Below, one piece after another: positions 1 through 12,304 of a stretch of DNA of 64,000 nucleotides. The position numbers and the translations under genes were made by a program. The stretch is from assembly GCA_950106755.1 (NCBI GenBank), contig OX467083.1:47568555-47632554 (forward strand), read 5' to 3'. This stretch comes from Climacium dendroides. Lineage: Eukaryota > Streptophyta > Bryopsida > Hypnales > Climaciaceae. How positions within the stretch are numbered: position 1 is the stretch's first letter; each line of letters begins with the position of its first letter. The notes below the pieces were generated by a model that saw only the letters and a program-made list of their open reading frames with translations, searched no databases and was not told the DNA's origin.

Positions 1-3000
1 CCCGACCCAGTCCGCCTTGGGGACCCAGAGTGATGCTGCCTTCGTCACCACCTCTTTGAGACAGCGGCATTGGCACCGGTCGAACATCCATCAAAAGCGA
101 TCGATCCTCCATCCTCACGTCCTGGACGAAACTACCCCCACCGCGCATCCCCGCTTGAGGAGAAGGCGCCCTTCGCATACTATTCATTGGTGGTCCTGCA
201 CACCAAACATTCGCACAACGTCACTCCATTCTGCTTTGCTAAGGGTTGCTTCACTCCACACGACACGACCGACAAAGAAAGACCACGTGCAGGGCTCCAA
301 AACGTGGATAACACGAGCCCCCAGATAGAACCGTTCCTAGAACGTCTACATCGAATTCCAATCACATGCTTGCAACAGATCGGGACGCACGGAAAGGACG
401 ACCGTAATCCGAAGATCTCGCCAACACATTCAAACCGACTACGCAACACCACGTCCAGTTCCGAACCTTCCCATTTAACCATCCGACAGCATAGTTTCCC
501 AAATGCAAAAAGGCAACAGAACGATCGGCGGAAAGCTATCCAGTGCAACATGCGTCAAGATCATCGGAAGAAACAATCCCAGAGGCATCGGAGGCTTACC
601 GGCTCCCATCGGACCGGGAGAATACATCGGAGATGGAGGACCTCGCATGCCAAACTCGGGACCGGCTCCCATCCTTCCCCGAGACGACCCTCCCCCCATG
701 CTGGGGCCGCGTCCCAAGCGATCCGCCCCACGCGCAGCTTGCTGCCGTTCTTGGACGGCATCTCGGTGCACCTCGTCGATCTTCTTCGGACCGTCCACCT
801 TCCTTCTCTCCTGCCAGTCGTTTCTACGAAGTTCGATGCAATCCTTCAACATAAATCGCAGACGGGACGAAAGCTTCATGTTGTTCGACAAGGATTCCAT
901 CCGCCGGAAGTAGGCATCGATGTGCACTTTAGCTTTCGGATGATCGATGATCCGCCCGATGGTGCTCATCAACTTGCACAACGCCTCCACATCTTCCTCG
1001 TCGGGATTCTGGTATTCACCCAGCAACTTCTTGATGCATTCGTGCATGATCCTCTCCGTCAGCATGCTCTTCTTGTAAAGCTCACCGATGAAACGGATGT
1101 TTCCTAACATCCGCCTCCGCGCCTTCAGACGTTTATCCTCCCGCTCTTCCGCTGTCATCTTCACTTCCACGTGCTCTTCCTCATCCTTCTCCGCTTCCTC
1201 TTGTTCCCTTTCCCCCCGCTCAAATTCCTCCTGGCACTTGTTCAACAAAACGCGCTTGAAAGTGATCTTCTCGTCGTTCTCCGTGAACTCCGGCAAGTCA
1301 GCAGCAAGCTTCACGCAGAACTGCGCATACATCTCACAAAACGTCGGTTCCATCAGCGCTTTGTCGAAAATCTGCGATATCACGCCCGTCAGCGTCGTGG
1401 CGGAGTCGATGTTCGCTTCCTGAACCTGAACGAACAGTTTGTCGAAATTCTGCGGCGTCAGCTTGTTCAAGATCCCCTTGACCAGCCTCTGCTTCGCTTG
1501 CTCCTCGTCGGACACCTTACCCACCTCGTACCTATTCTCCGCCTTGTGAATGGCAGGGAGAGGAGTTCGCGGGGACGGAATCAGACCGGGACCCTTTCCG
1601 CCGACCATGGGTTGTCGGAGCCACCGATCCCCATCCACACCGTTCGGGCTGCGACCAGGAGGACCCGGCGTCATGAAATGGGGCAGCGGCGCGTTGCCGG
1701 GACCCCGTGGAATCAAACCAGGAAATCCACCTTGGCTCATTTGGCCAGGCCATTGCTGCGGCACCTGGGTGATCAAACCCGGTTGCATGCCCTGACCGGG
1801 ACGGAAACCACCTTGCATGGACATGTCCATGCGCGCATCCCCAGGCTGGTTCCTTCCCGGGGAAGGAACCAGACCCGGTTGTCTGACCCAACGATCCTCC
1901 TCGGCTCCCTGCTGCATGCCGCCTCCTCTCCGGTCTCCTCGTTGTCCCCCGCCACTGGCCTGCCGGTCCAGATTCCGCGCAGGGCTCGTCAGGCCTTCCA
2001 ATCGGTCCCGGTCCAAGAGCAACAGTTCCGCGATATCGTGCCGGATTTCGAAGCTTACAGGAAACTCCCTATTCTGGTCCCTGAAGGTGATTAGAAAATC
2101 ACGGGTGTATTTTCGATCACCGCCATCCACGGGATGAACAACCGATATACTTGGCGTTGGCAGCTCCGCAGCATCTTCCCAGTCATCCACCTCCTTCGGT
2201 AAAGACTTGTCCAGTGTCGCAACAGGGTCCCTCGCATCGCTGCCCGAAGAACCCATCCCAGAGACCTCCGTTCGCTTCACCTCCACGGACTTCTTCTCTT
2301 CGGGAACCTTGTACGCGTTGTACAGGTCGGCCGTGTTGCCCGCGGCATCGGCTCGCGCAAGAAACTCCTTCTTCTTCTTCTTCTTGTTGCTCACCACTTT
2401 CACACCCTCCTGACCAGAATTCGGGTTCCCGACGATTCGAGCTTCCACTGCATCCGTTTCGCTCTCCAACGTCTGCACAACCTCGCTCACTTCCGTAGTC
2501 GAAATGCCAGAAGTGCTGCTCAACAAGGAAGGAATCTCCACGTCGGATTCCGATTCGGAGACCACGGACGTAGTGTTCGCCTCAGATTTATAAGAATTGC
2601 TGGCAGTGGATTCCGCGTGTTCCAACGGTCTCACTGTCACCTCCTCCTTTTCAATCGAAACCACTGCGCTCTCCACCGGGACCGATAAATCGACAACGCT
2701 GGGACCCTCCTGGTCCAGTAATCCAGCCGTCGAAGAGTCGGACTGCGAACCATTCTCCGCCGAAACAAACTCCACAGCCTTCGGAAACTCCTCGCCGGAG
2801 ACAGACGGAACAGCCGCAGACTCCTCGGGCGGAAACACGCGCTTGTCCTCGGACGCAGACGCGTCCAAGGCCGGATGCGAAGGACTTCCAAGAACCAATC
2901 CAGGGGAAGGATCGCTCCGGACAGTCGGTTCCTCCGACGCGTCAGCCACCTCCACTGCATGCGCATCGGCGGACGAGACACTGGATTCCTCCACTGCCGC

Positions 3001-6000
3001 TGCCTCGATCCCTACAGATTCCTTACTGACACCACCTGCTGTGTGCCCCTCGGGTACCGGAGTCAGCGACTCCAGCGACTCTGTCACTGCGCGGGTGTCT
3101 TCGACCATGGATGGCTCTCCCTCTACGCCCGAAACAGGAAAAGCCGCGCCTTCCACGGTTCTGTCGGCTGCTGCGTCATCCCCAGACTCCGACGCTCGGA
3201 GACTGACCGGCTCAACAACCTCGGCATTCTTCTCAACAATCTCAGACACGGTAGATTCGGGCTCCCTCGAGACTTCCCTGTCGTGAACCGGCACGGCCTT
3301 CCAAGGTTTTGGATCCGATGGAACGGTGTCACACTCCACCTCGACATCCTCGGCCTCATGTCCAAGGCTCGACCTGGCTGAAGTCGGCTTCACAGAGAGG
3401 CTTACGTCTTCCGCAACGACCTCTTCCGAAGCCCTCCGCTCTTCTGCCGCGGGCTCTGCGGGTTCGTCCTTCGCAAGCAAGGGAGAAAGACCAGTCGATC
3501 CAGAGGACCCCTCTGAAATCACCACGGAAGTATCTGTTTTCAAAGAGCTGTCCGACTCCAAAGACCTTCCTTCCTTTCCGCGGCCTGGGAGGCTCTGCAC
3601 AGCACCGAACTCGTTCTCCTCTTTGGCTGCACCAATCACTCCAGTCGCTTCAGACGACGCGTTCTCCGAGCTCGGATCTGAGAAACGACGACTAGGTGTG
3701 AGGACCCCCCAAAACAAAACTGCACACAAAATCATTCTACGGCGTCGCCAAGGGCCCTGTGCGCGTCAAAGGTGAAAGAAAAAACAGACTCCACGTGACC
3801 CAAGTCCCAAACATCCACATGCACTCGACCTGGAATCACGCCACGGCCCTCACGGAACCCATGCATACCTGGATGAGACAGTTTGCTACCAGCTTTCGTA
3901 CTGCCTGGCTTCGACTCTTCCGCCTTCCTCACGGGCGCATACACAGCACTGCTGCCATGCGCTCCAGATTGAGTCCTTTGCAAGCCTGGTTTGTGGCTGC
4001 CGGGAACACCTGAACCTGCCAAGTGAGTCTTGTCCATCGGGTTCGACCCACCCGCGGCAACCACCTGGTCTGCATTCTTCTCACTTTCAAAGCCTTGATA
4101 ACTTGCTGGATGGGCTTGTTGCTGCTGCTGCTGCTGCTGCCGTTGCCTTTCCTTCTTGCTATTCTTCCTCAAGTTCGAATTACCGGTCGGCTTTGCAGCT
4201 TCCACTTTCACTTTCTCGCCAAAAGTTCCTGCACCGCCTGTGCCAGGAGGAGTCACAACTCTCGGACTGACACCACTGGCATTGGAAGAACCCGTTACCT
4301 GCTTAGGAGGAATGACAGTCACACTGGACCGATTCATCACAGGGGCGGAAGACCCCGGCGAGGTTAGGCTGCCTACTACGCCAGCATGGGAGGGACCAAC
4401 ACTGGCACCTGTAGAATCTACTCCTGCCGACGCATGCCCATTCGCACCATTCAGTGACCCTTCGCTACTGGCTTCACTGGCGGCGACCGGGGCGGAACCC
4501 GATGCTTCCATGTCACCAAACGTAATTACATGCAACGAATTCGGTGAGGGAAGCACAGAGCTCGGGGTCAGCGGCGCGGGAGGGGAAACGGGAGGCACGC
4601 TCAAGCTGGGTGGCCTCCCGTTCGGGATGATCGGAGGGTTCAGCCCCAGCGGAGGTGGATTGGCTCTAGGGTTGGCAATCACAGGTGGAGCAGGAATACC
4701 CGAAACTGGAACCGGAACAGAAGGCGTCCCCACCGCCACCCCAGCCACGGGAGGCGCGCTCAACATCTCAACAGGGCCGGGGCCTGGAGTGGCAGACCCG
4801 AGCGGAGCCACGGACCCCAGTGGAGGGGAAACTTTCGGAACAGGTGGCACTGGACCGCTTCCCGGGTGACTAAAAGTCACACTTGGCCCAGGATGGGGGG
4901 GAGTGAAGTTGTACCTCACAGAAGGAGAGCTAGAAATAGGCGCGCCGGAAAAACCCGCCTTCGTAAGCCCGGGCTGCTGGTACACGGGGCCAGGCTGAAG
5001 ATAATAACCCATGGGAGGTGGGGGGCTGAATCCCACGGGGCGAATCAGACTATTGCTAGAAACCCTACCTGCATTCCCCAGACCAGATGGAGCCACAATC
5101 TCCACACTCTCCTTCTTTACTGAATCCAGTTTCAGTTCCTCGTGAGTGTGTGGATCCACGATTTTTATGGCCCTGCTCTTTGGCCTTTGTGTCATAAACT
5201 GAGTGGCGGGAGGAGGAGCCCCATAGGGTACGGACATACCCCCGGGGATCTGGCCACCCATATTGGGTCCTAGCTGATGCGCCATTGGAGGCATAGCTTG
5301 CGCAGACAACGGATTAGCCAACTGGCTACCAATGGGAGTACCTAGCATTTGTAAATTGTGATGGGGGCCCCCCATCATAGGTGGTGGCGGATACTTCATG
5401 ACTTGGTTGAGCCTTTCCGGCACCATTCCCTGCTGCTGCGGCATCGTCTGCTGCTGCTGTTGTTGCAGCTGCTGCTGCTGCTGCTGCTGTTGATGATGGT
5501 GATGCTGCTGTTGCTGTTGATGCTGCTGCTGTTGATGCTGCTGCTGTTGGTGCTGGTGTTGATGCGCCAGGGCGTGCTGCTGCTGCTGCTGCTGCTGTTG
5601 CATTTGGGTAATCTGAGAAGGAGTGCTCACACCACACTGTTAAAACGTCGACGCAATCAAGACCCTACTCGTGACGAAAACTACCGGACCGCATACACAC
5701 ACCATCCAGGTCCCCATGCATTCTCGGCTCGGCCTAGAAGATTCGAAAGGCTTTGTTTCCGACCGAGGAAATCACTTGCTTTCAGAAGTTAGTAGACAAC
5801 AGTGCCTTTAATGGGTTTAGGTCCTCCGATTTCACAACGCCTAAAGTAAACTAATTCGACAAATCGACGAGAAAAAGAAAAGGCCAACCCCTCTCCGCAC
5901 TTCCATCGGCTGCCATCGACTTCGAACCTAAAACCCCGACTCCGACCTCTTCTACGAACCAGACAGAGCGGCGATTCAACTACGCGAAACATTCAAGAGG

Positions 6001-9000
6001 GCTTCTGGCAATACCTGCAGCATATGTGAACCTGGCATGTGCAGGTTGTTGGGCTGGGGATGCTGCGAATACTGGGAAGCCTGCCCTAATTGCTGGGGAG
6101 GATGAGCTTGAGCCGTGGTTCCCATCGGTGCTAGCCCTTGAGAACCCACACCCCCTTGCAAATGGGGCACCATCGCTGCTGCAGGTTGTTGGTCACTAGC
6201 ACCAACCACATTTCTTACACCAACCTGTCACCGTCATGGCAAGCAACACAAGTTAGCACCAAACACGACCCCCCCCCAAACCCCCAATTTCCAATTCAAC
6301 ACAACAAACGTAAGAAGAAAAGAACATCGTGTCAATGCGCAATTATCGACCCCCAACTTCAAAAACACTCCACACAATGACCACCCTTGCCCAAAAGCCA
6401 CCGGCGAATCCCGTTTAATACAATCCGGGATAAAGACACAGTCATGCAGACATTCAGGCTCGGTCGAGCACTATCCAAAATAGAATACCCCCATCTCACA
6501 CACAACGCATTCGTCCGACACGAGCAAACGGCCGCACACATTCAGGCTGGCAACAGCGTGCACAAGCCATCTCCCCAGAGAACCCACTCAGGAGGTCAAA
6601 CCGACCCAGGCACAAGCGCCCGAACTACCTGCGCATTCTGCTGCGGCCCGGATGCCAACACCGGCGTTCTCGGCAACGGTCGCTCAAAACGTGCCTGAGC
6701 TCACAACAAGCCAAAGATCATTACCACTCGTTTCAAAATCCACCACGGAACTCCTGCCAGCAACGCACAATCTACAATACCAAAAACAAACAGGAAGTGC
6801 CACCACACTCACCTGTTCGCGCTTTTGCTCGTCCAGATTCGGTGGAGCGGAATTCGTACGTAATGGATACTATGCACACAAACACAAACACAAGTGCATT
6901 TTCTCAACACCCATGCACGCAATCATGTCGAAACGACATCGATGACACCAAATCTTCGAGCTAATACCGACCAGAAGCTGGGTACACTGGGACCACAAGT
7001 AAATCACAGCAACGTCCGAGCAAGGCTAGGTGTAATAGACCACCCATTTCCATCAATGACAACATTCGGCCAACACCCCTCCCCTAGTTGACGCAAAACC
7101 CGACATTGACAAAGGCCAGCAAGTGAAAGAAAAGGGGGTGGATTAAAACGCTTTGCATACTGGAGTTGCCGAAGCTTTCCCATTCATCGAAACGACACCA
7201 AAGCTGGGCTCAAAACTCCCGAACTGCAAAGGAAAAGCATTCTGCGACGATTGCGAAGCTGGAGGGGCTGCAGCTGCACAACAAAACCAACAGCAAGCCT
7301 CTCTCAAACGGTCAAAATCGCTGTGGCGCGGATGCAGACGATTACTCCACAAATCAAACACCCCAAAAAATGACAACGACGACTTACAGGAGGGCGTGTC
7401 AGCTTCCGAGCCAGCGGCCAGGCCCGTCGGAGGAGCAGGCGGTTTACTAGTCGGAGGTTGCTTGGAAACGCCCGGAGCTCCAGAACCTGCGTTGCCAGAC
7501 GTTCTACCAGGCATTGTGACCTTCAAGTCTGAAATCAGCTGGGGACCCCCCATCTGCGAGTGTTGGTTTGGGTCTGCAGATCCCGCACCTTGACGCACCA
7601 CTGTTGCCGGGATCCAAAACAACGTCAGCTGCTGTATGGCATCAGAACTTCTCATTCCAAATCCAATGCCCTCCGTACGAATCGACACAGACGCCGAGAC
7701 TCAAAGATCGCGTGGAGCCAAGGCGCCGCAACGCACCCGGCTCAACGGACCGTAGGCTCTGCCAGGAGAACCCACACATGCATGCATCAAGCAAGAGACC
7801 GCTCACCTTGCTGCTGCTGGTTGTGGTGCTGCGGTGGGACCAGCTGCTGCACTTTGTTGTTGACACCGTGCTCCGGAGGCCCTGCGCCTCTTCCGGAGGC
7901 AGAAGGTCCATTTGCACGCTTTCCACTGGCACAAATCAAAACATGACACGTGAGGACACATTCCAAGTGGACCACAACACAGGTCCAAACACGGATCCAA
8001 GGGGCGAACACGGACTCCAAAACATACAGCAGTCCGGTCAGGGAAACGCCCCAACAGTGCTCCACGGAAATCTCCCTTTCCGTTGGTGGACACTACTCCC
8101 TCACAGATCACCCGCCCGGACGAACGGATCTCCATCGCATACGATTTCAAATCAGAGGCACCGGTGGCATGCAGGACCCTACAAGAAACGAACCTCCCTG
8201 GCATCGCCTAACGAGTAACGACAGTTTCGCCCTAGAGCACTGGAAACCAACTAGAATTTCTCGGCGCCGTCACCACCTAGGCAGTTTCCAGAGTCTCCAC
8301 GAACGGCCAAAAAGTCGACCGCCACCGGGAGTCACGAGGAGCGAAGAACCAGGGGGAGAAACGCCCAAGTGCGATGCCAACCCTAAGTTCTTCCAAGCAA
8401 AAGTCTAAGACGACGATGCCGCTCCAGCGGACACTTCTCGGGTATACGATAGTGCAGCTTTCCAAGCGCTGGACCCATGCTCCACGGCTTCCGGCGACGC
8501 GCAAATACCCGTTCGCCCCTCCCCCCAGGTCAGCGGATTCCTTCTGCCATCGCAGGACGAAGGGAGAGGATCGAAGCTGTTCCTTTCCTACTAAAGATAC
8601 GCTCAAGCCCCGTTCCCCCGGCATGCATACCCTAAATCGACGCTCGCATGCAATTCACTGTGTTTACGTTTCCCTCGTAACAGAGCGGAAGTGAGGTTTC
8701 CCTCCACCCGAACACTCGCCCCCGGAAACCTTCGAAACCCTGGGATTGTCGGTGAACGGCACGGAGAGAGGGCGACTCCCAGACTACAGCGCAAGACGCG
8801 CAAGCTCCCGACGGGTGCACGCCGCGGGCTCCGGAGGAACCCTAATCACCAGAACAAACGACGATTCTACAGCAAACCAAAGGCCATCACTCGATTCAAC
8901 CCAAAAGAAACCTGATCGCAAGGCCCCGCGATCACTCCAACGAACGCGCGCGCGCGCAAGAGGAACCACGGGCCACGGCAATCAATCAAACCCATGCAGG

Positions 9001-9242
9001 AAAGCTTACCCGCGGTTGGTGGAAGCGGCCACGGCAGTGGGGCGAGCGGCGGATGCAACAGAGGGAGACGGCTGCGGCGGCCCCGCACCAGCGGGCGCGC
9101 TGTTGAAGGGGCTGGGCCCTCCGCCCTTCAAAGGAATCGATTGACCGCCACCGGCTCGTGAATGTCCAGCGCCACCGCCCGCTCTCCCAGCCTTTTTCAG
9201 CTGTGACTCGCTCCGGTCTCCCTTGCCTTGGTAATGGGACAT
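1..9242 (-). CDS. eIF4G: eIF4G, left copy (cut by window edge in exon 10)
   Basis: This is the mirror copy of the gene at 13985-27068, transcribed toward the window start. Exons (minus strand) are 9242-9010, 7925-7807, 7600-7388, 7273-7161, 6869-6813, 6694-6629, 6224-6015, 5636-3869, 3677-600 and 195-1. They cover about the first 2,017 residues: the plant-type N-terminus (MSHYQGKGDRSES), the Gln/His tract, the eIF4E-binding motif and the whole MIF4G domain. No frameshift, stop or splice-site loss separates it from the right copy. Whether the MA3 and W2 exons also exist on this side cannot be seen. The product would be the scaffold of the eIF4F cap-binding complex in the cytoplasm. It is divergent from the right copy, with 4.7 kb between start codons. 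Confidence 0.93.
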
Positions 9243-9965
9243 ATATGAGTGCTTTCGTCCCTCCCTTGCGCTTCTTTAAAAGGATCTACCGATCCGCCTA
9301 CTGACGCCTACGCGTGCGTCGTCCTCCGTCACCGACCAATCTTACACCAATTCTCTCGCACACATTTCAAACGAACCAGGCCCTACAGCTCCGCGGCCCG
9401 CGATTCCGACCGAACCCTCGACTCCGCACAGGGGAGCGTTGTCTCCGCCTCTGCCAAAATTGAGCGAACGACTACCAAAAAAGAAGCGGTGCAGTGGTCC
9501 TTCCACCCGGGCGCGCTCTGGATGCTGCCAATAGCGAAAAGCGAGCTGAGAGAGAAAATAAGAACGCCGAGGTTCTCCGGTCCACCGCACCAAACCCTAA
9601 CGATCACGTCTTCGCAACGTTCCAGGATGGAGGGCAGAGGAGAAAGGGAAGATAGAGAGGAGGGAGAAGAGAAGAGGAGGGAGAAACAAACGCCGAGAAT
9701 TCACAAGGCGTGCGTCGGCATTCGGCGATGGCGGAGATGGTGTCAATGTTGATGTGAAACAAAACTCTGCAGCAAAGCAAGTAACTCTAAGTCTGCTTGG
9801 GAGAGAGCAACCAATAGAACGGGCTCTGCCCTCCTTCCCTTTCCCCCGCCCCCTAGGGTTCGCCCCGACCGACCACCGGACGGGGCGCTGGTTGGATTGT
9901 TGTGATTAGAACGGAGTGCCAAGTGCAAAACGCGTTCTAATCATAGGCGCCTCGCTCAAAGAGTT
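9243..9965 (-). promoter_or_regulatory. eIF4G promoter and 5' UTR region (left copy)
   Basis: Mirror image of 13262-13984, with the same GC transition and the same tract (seen as purine-rich on the plus strand, about 9630-9687). Both gene copies therefore carry identical proximal promoters. Confidence 0.5.
9903..9943. other. 11-bp inverted repeat at the edge of the eIF4G promoter (left)
   Basis: Mirror copy of the dyad at 13284-13324, in the same place relative to the left eIF4G start. Confidence 0.6.
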
Positions 9966-10014
9966 AAAACGAAACGAGTTTAAGGTCTATCTTTCTTTGG
10001 TATGTGGAATTGAT

Positions 10015-10440
10015 GAGACATGGAATGGAACATAATAATGGCTTCATGGATAATTCATTTACGAGTTAATTCATTGGATAGGGTTTCTACTATCACAACA
10101 TGTACTGTCAACCTTAAAAGTTGACACTTTTTAAAGGTTTCATGCTAGCACGGTGTTACCTATCGCTAGGTATTTTTCATCCTCTAAAGTTTTTAAATGT
10201 GAACCTTAAGATTTGAAGTGCGGGACTCCTTCTAAGAAGTGAAATGGAGATACCGAATGGAACATAGTGATGGTTTAGTGTTATTTTGTTGGGTGGCCAC
10301 AACATACAAAGTCAACTTTAATAGTTATCATTGCCAATGGTTTTATGTAACTTATTGTTGGGTAATTCTATCCTTAATAGTTTTAGATGTAGACCTTGTC
10401 TAAGAATTAAGGTGTGGGATTGCTTTTAGAAAGACTACTA
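10015..10440. repeat. Diverged tandem repeat of about 215 bp upstream of eIF4G (left arm)
   Basis: Two degenerate units, about 10015-10232 and 10233-10440, share successive blocks: GGAATGGAACATA/CGAATGGAACATA, ACAACATGTACTGTCAACCTT/ACAACATACAAAGTCAACTTT, and TTTTAAATGTGAACCTTAAG/TTTTAGATGTAGACCTTGTC. The mirror pair lies at 12787-13212. The rest of the AT-rich arm DNA (9965-10961) shows no gene. Confidence 0.55.
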
Positions 10441-10922
10441 CTTATCCCATTTATATTGTTCAAGATTTTGATGTAGATATGCCTAAGCAATGATATTTTT
10501 GAATCTACTTCTCAAATTTGTCCTCTTCGAATATGTGACATGACACTATTTCAACAAAGACACACTATTTGTAAAACGATCAAATTAGTGTAAGTTCAAA
10601 TATGAATGTATTGCTCTAATAGTTTTGTCTATTACTCTAAGGAATAGTACTAATTGCTATTACATCTTTATGGGAATCTACAATTGGTCTCAATTTTCAT
10701 CTAATGCAAGAACAATGTATTATACATTCATAATAAAAAATATATATTTTTGTGATTATAGTGTGCCATTTTTAATTGTTTTGTGTCTTTTTTGGAGATT
10801 AGTTATCAATATTAAAAATAGATATAGCTAGATAATTTTGTTTGAAACTCAATACCGTAGTGTCTAAGTAGTCTAAGTAGTTTAAGTAGATTTTTGCTAA
10901 ATAATTAATTAACTCCTAAAGG

Positions 10923-10936
10923 ACCATCGCGATGGT
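10923..10936. other. 14-bp perfect palindrome near the inner arm edge (left)
   Basis: ACCATCGCGATGGT is its own reverse complement and lies 25 bp from the point where arm identity stops. It is also an isolated GC-rich patch in AT-rich DNA. Confidence 0.7.
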
Positions 10937-11021
10937 TATTTGAAAAATGCCAATCCAAATGGTTTCGATGTTGTAAATGATTTTATAAGAATTCGATTTC
11001 AGCTTCAATTTTACATGATTA

Positions 11022-11700
11022 CTAGCGGTTAGCGCTTGCTTTGCTATGCATTGACCATTAGATTTTCATTAGAATTTAATAGACAATAGAAATTTATTGA
11101 ATGATGATTGAAATACATGCAATGATGAATATGGTAGAAGATACATACATTAAAATGCATTAGAAATTTGATTCAATTGTTACAAATAATGGCATCCCAT
11201 ATAAAAGAATTTAAAGGAAAAAATTATAAATCTCAAAAGCTTCAAGAATAATTTAATTCAAAGGTCACAAAAGCACAAAATCAGAGAAACACAAAAGAAG
11301 TATGAAGCCAAGAAAAGTAATGGAATTGCTACCTTTATAATATCACCATATTGATCCTCTTTAATATCACCTCAATTGCAACAACTATATTATTTCTATA
11401 ATATTACCATTTGTAAAAAGTGATATTACAAAAGTGATTGTGAACTACTACTCTATTTCTGTAATATCACATTGTGTAAAAACACTATTTCTATGTATGC
11501 ATGATTGCAAATATTTATACAAGATATTTAAGTATTTATTTTAAAGACTTATCAAAATCATTATCATGCAATCTATTCAAATATATCAAAGTTTTACTAA
11601 TATGTAATACAATGAATCCGTAGCATAGCAAATACGAGCCCCTAATATTAATGGTAGCATTTGTGATATTACAGAGGGACTTATGATTTTAGTAGTATGA
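11022..11700 (-). mobile_element. Helitron-like non-autonomous element in the palindrome spacer (679 bp)
   Basis: Read on the minus strand the element starts TCATACTACTAAAATCAT and ends GCTAACCGCTAG. It is inserted between A and T with no target duplication, as is known for Helitrons (5' TC, 3' CTRR). It belongs to the same family as 48190-49058 and 51382-52248 but is shorter. It has no Rep/helicase frame. The second unit of the surrounding tandem repeat keeps the uninterrupted site: joining 11021 to 11701 gives GATTATTGTCC, and the other unit reads GATAATTGTCC near 11959. Confidence 0.8.
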
Positions 11701-12064
11701 TTGTCCAACTCGATAATTAAATTCCTCAATAAACAAGATTGTCTATGCAATTCACATCACTTATCCAAATTAAAAAAATCACTCCCTTCAATCCAACAAA
11801 GACACATGGGTTGGATCTTTCGGGAATATTCCCTAAACAAACAAGATTTACATATGATTTATGTAAGATATAAACCTCAAAAAGGCATGTAAATTAAACC
11901 AGGAAGAATTTTTGGTTTAGAAATTTATAATAATTCAATTTCAGATTCAATTTCATAAGATAATTGTCCAACCACATAATTAAATTCCTCAAAAGAAAAA
12001 GATTGTATATGCAATTCACATGACTTATCCAAATAAAAAAAATCACTCCGTTCAATCCAACAAA
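11701..12064. repeat. Diverged tandem duplication in the spacer, one unit split by the Helitron
   Basis: 11701-11805 and 11963-12064 share TTGTCCAAC, ATAATTAAATTCCTCAA, ATGCAATTCACAT, ACTTATCCAAAT and TTCAATCCAACAAA in the same order. The left parts of the units are about 10961-11021 and 11914-11962 (shared AATTC-ATTTCAG-TTCAATTT). The duplication predates the insertion. Confidence 0.8.
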
Positions 12065-12290
12065 AAGAATGTTATTTTCATTATCAATGTATATTACAAC
12101 ATTATTAATGATAGTCTAATCCAAATGTATCTTCCAAAAGACCTCTACTTGCCAAAAAGACTACAACTAGCCGTTAAAGACTACATCAAAATCTTGAACA
12201 ACATAAGTGGGACAAGCAAAAGTCTTTTGGAAGGAAAGTAGTAGTACTATGATAAAATGCAAAATCATTTGGATTGGCATTTTTCAAATA

Positions 12291-12304
12291 ACCATCGCGA
12301 TGGT
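12291..12304. other. 14-bp perfect palindrome near the inner arm edge (right)
   Basis: Mirror copy of 10923-10936. The two sites flank the spacer symmetrically. Confidence 0.7.

Larger units (their letters stand above)
1..10961. repeat. Left arm of giant inverted repeat (at least 10.96 kb)
   Basis: This arm is the reverse complement of 12266-23226, and position x pairs with 23227-x. Base 1 pairs with base 23226, so the arm continues beyond the window. I compared stretches at the outer edge, across the Gln/His codon tract, in the promoter flank and at the inner edge, and found no mismatch. Every open frame on one arm also has an equal-length mirror image on the other, which excludes indels over the compared range. 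Identity ends at 10961/12266: the next pair (10962 g, 12265 t) no longer matches. The arm contains eIF4G exons 1-9, part of exon 10, their introns, the promoter flank and about 1 kb of AT-rich DNA. Confidence 0.97.
10962..12265. other. Unique spacer between the palindrome arms
   Basis: 1,304 bp, AT-rich and not palindromic. It has three parts: a first unit of a diverged tandem duplication interrupted by a Helitron-like insertion (11022-11700), a second unit (about 11914-12064), and a tail. In the tail, 12177-12228 is a diverged direct copy of right-arm sequence 12747-12800 (shared CTACATCAAAATCTTGAACA). No convincing gene; small frames here are repeat-derived. Confidence 0.85.

Noticed and set aside
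5358..5792. Poly-Leu/Met frame opposite the Gln/His tract (and its mirror at 17435-17869)
   Set aside because: It is the antisense reading of the CAG/CAA repeat in eIF4G exon 8.
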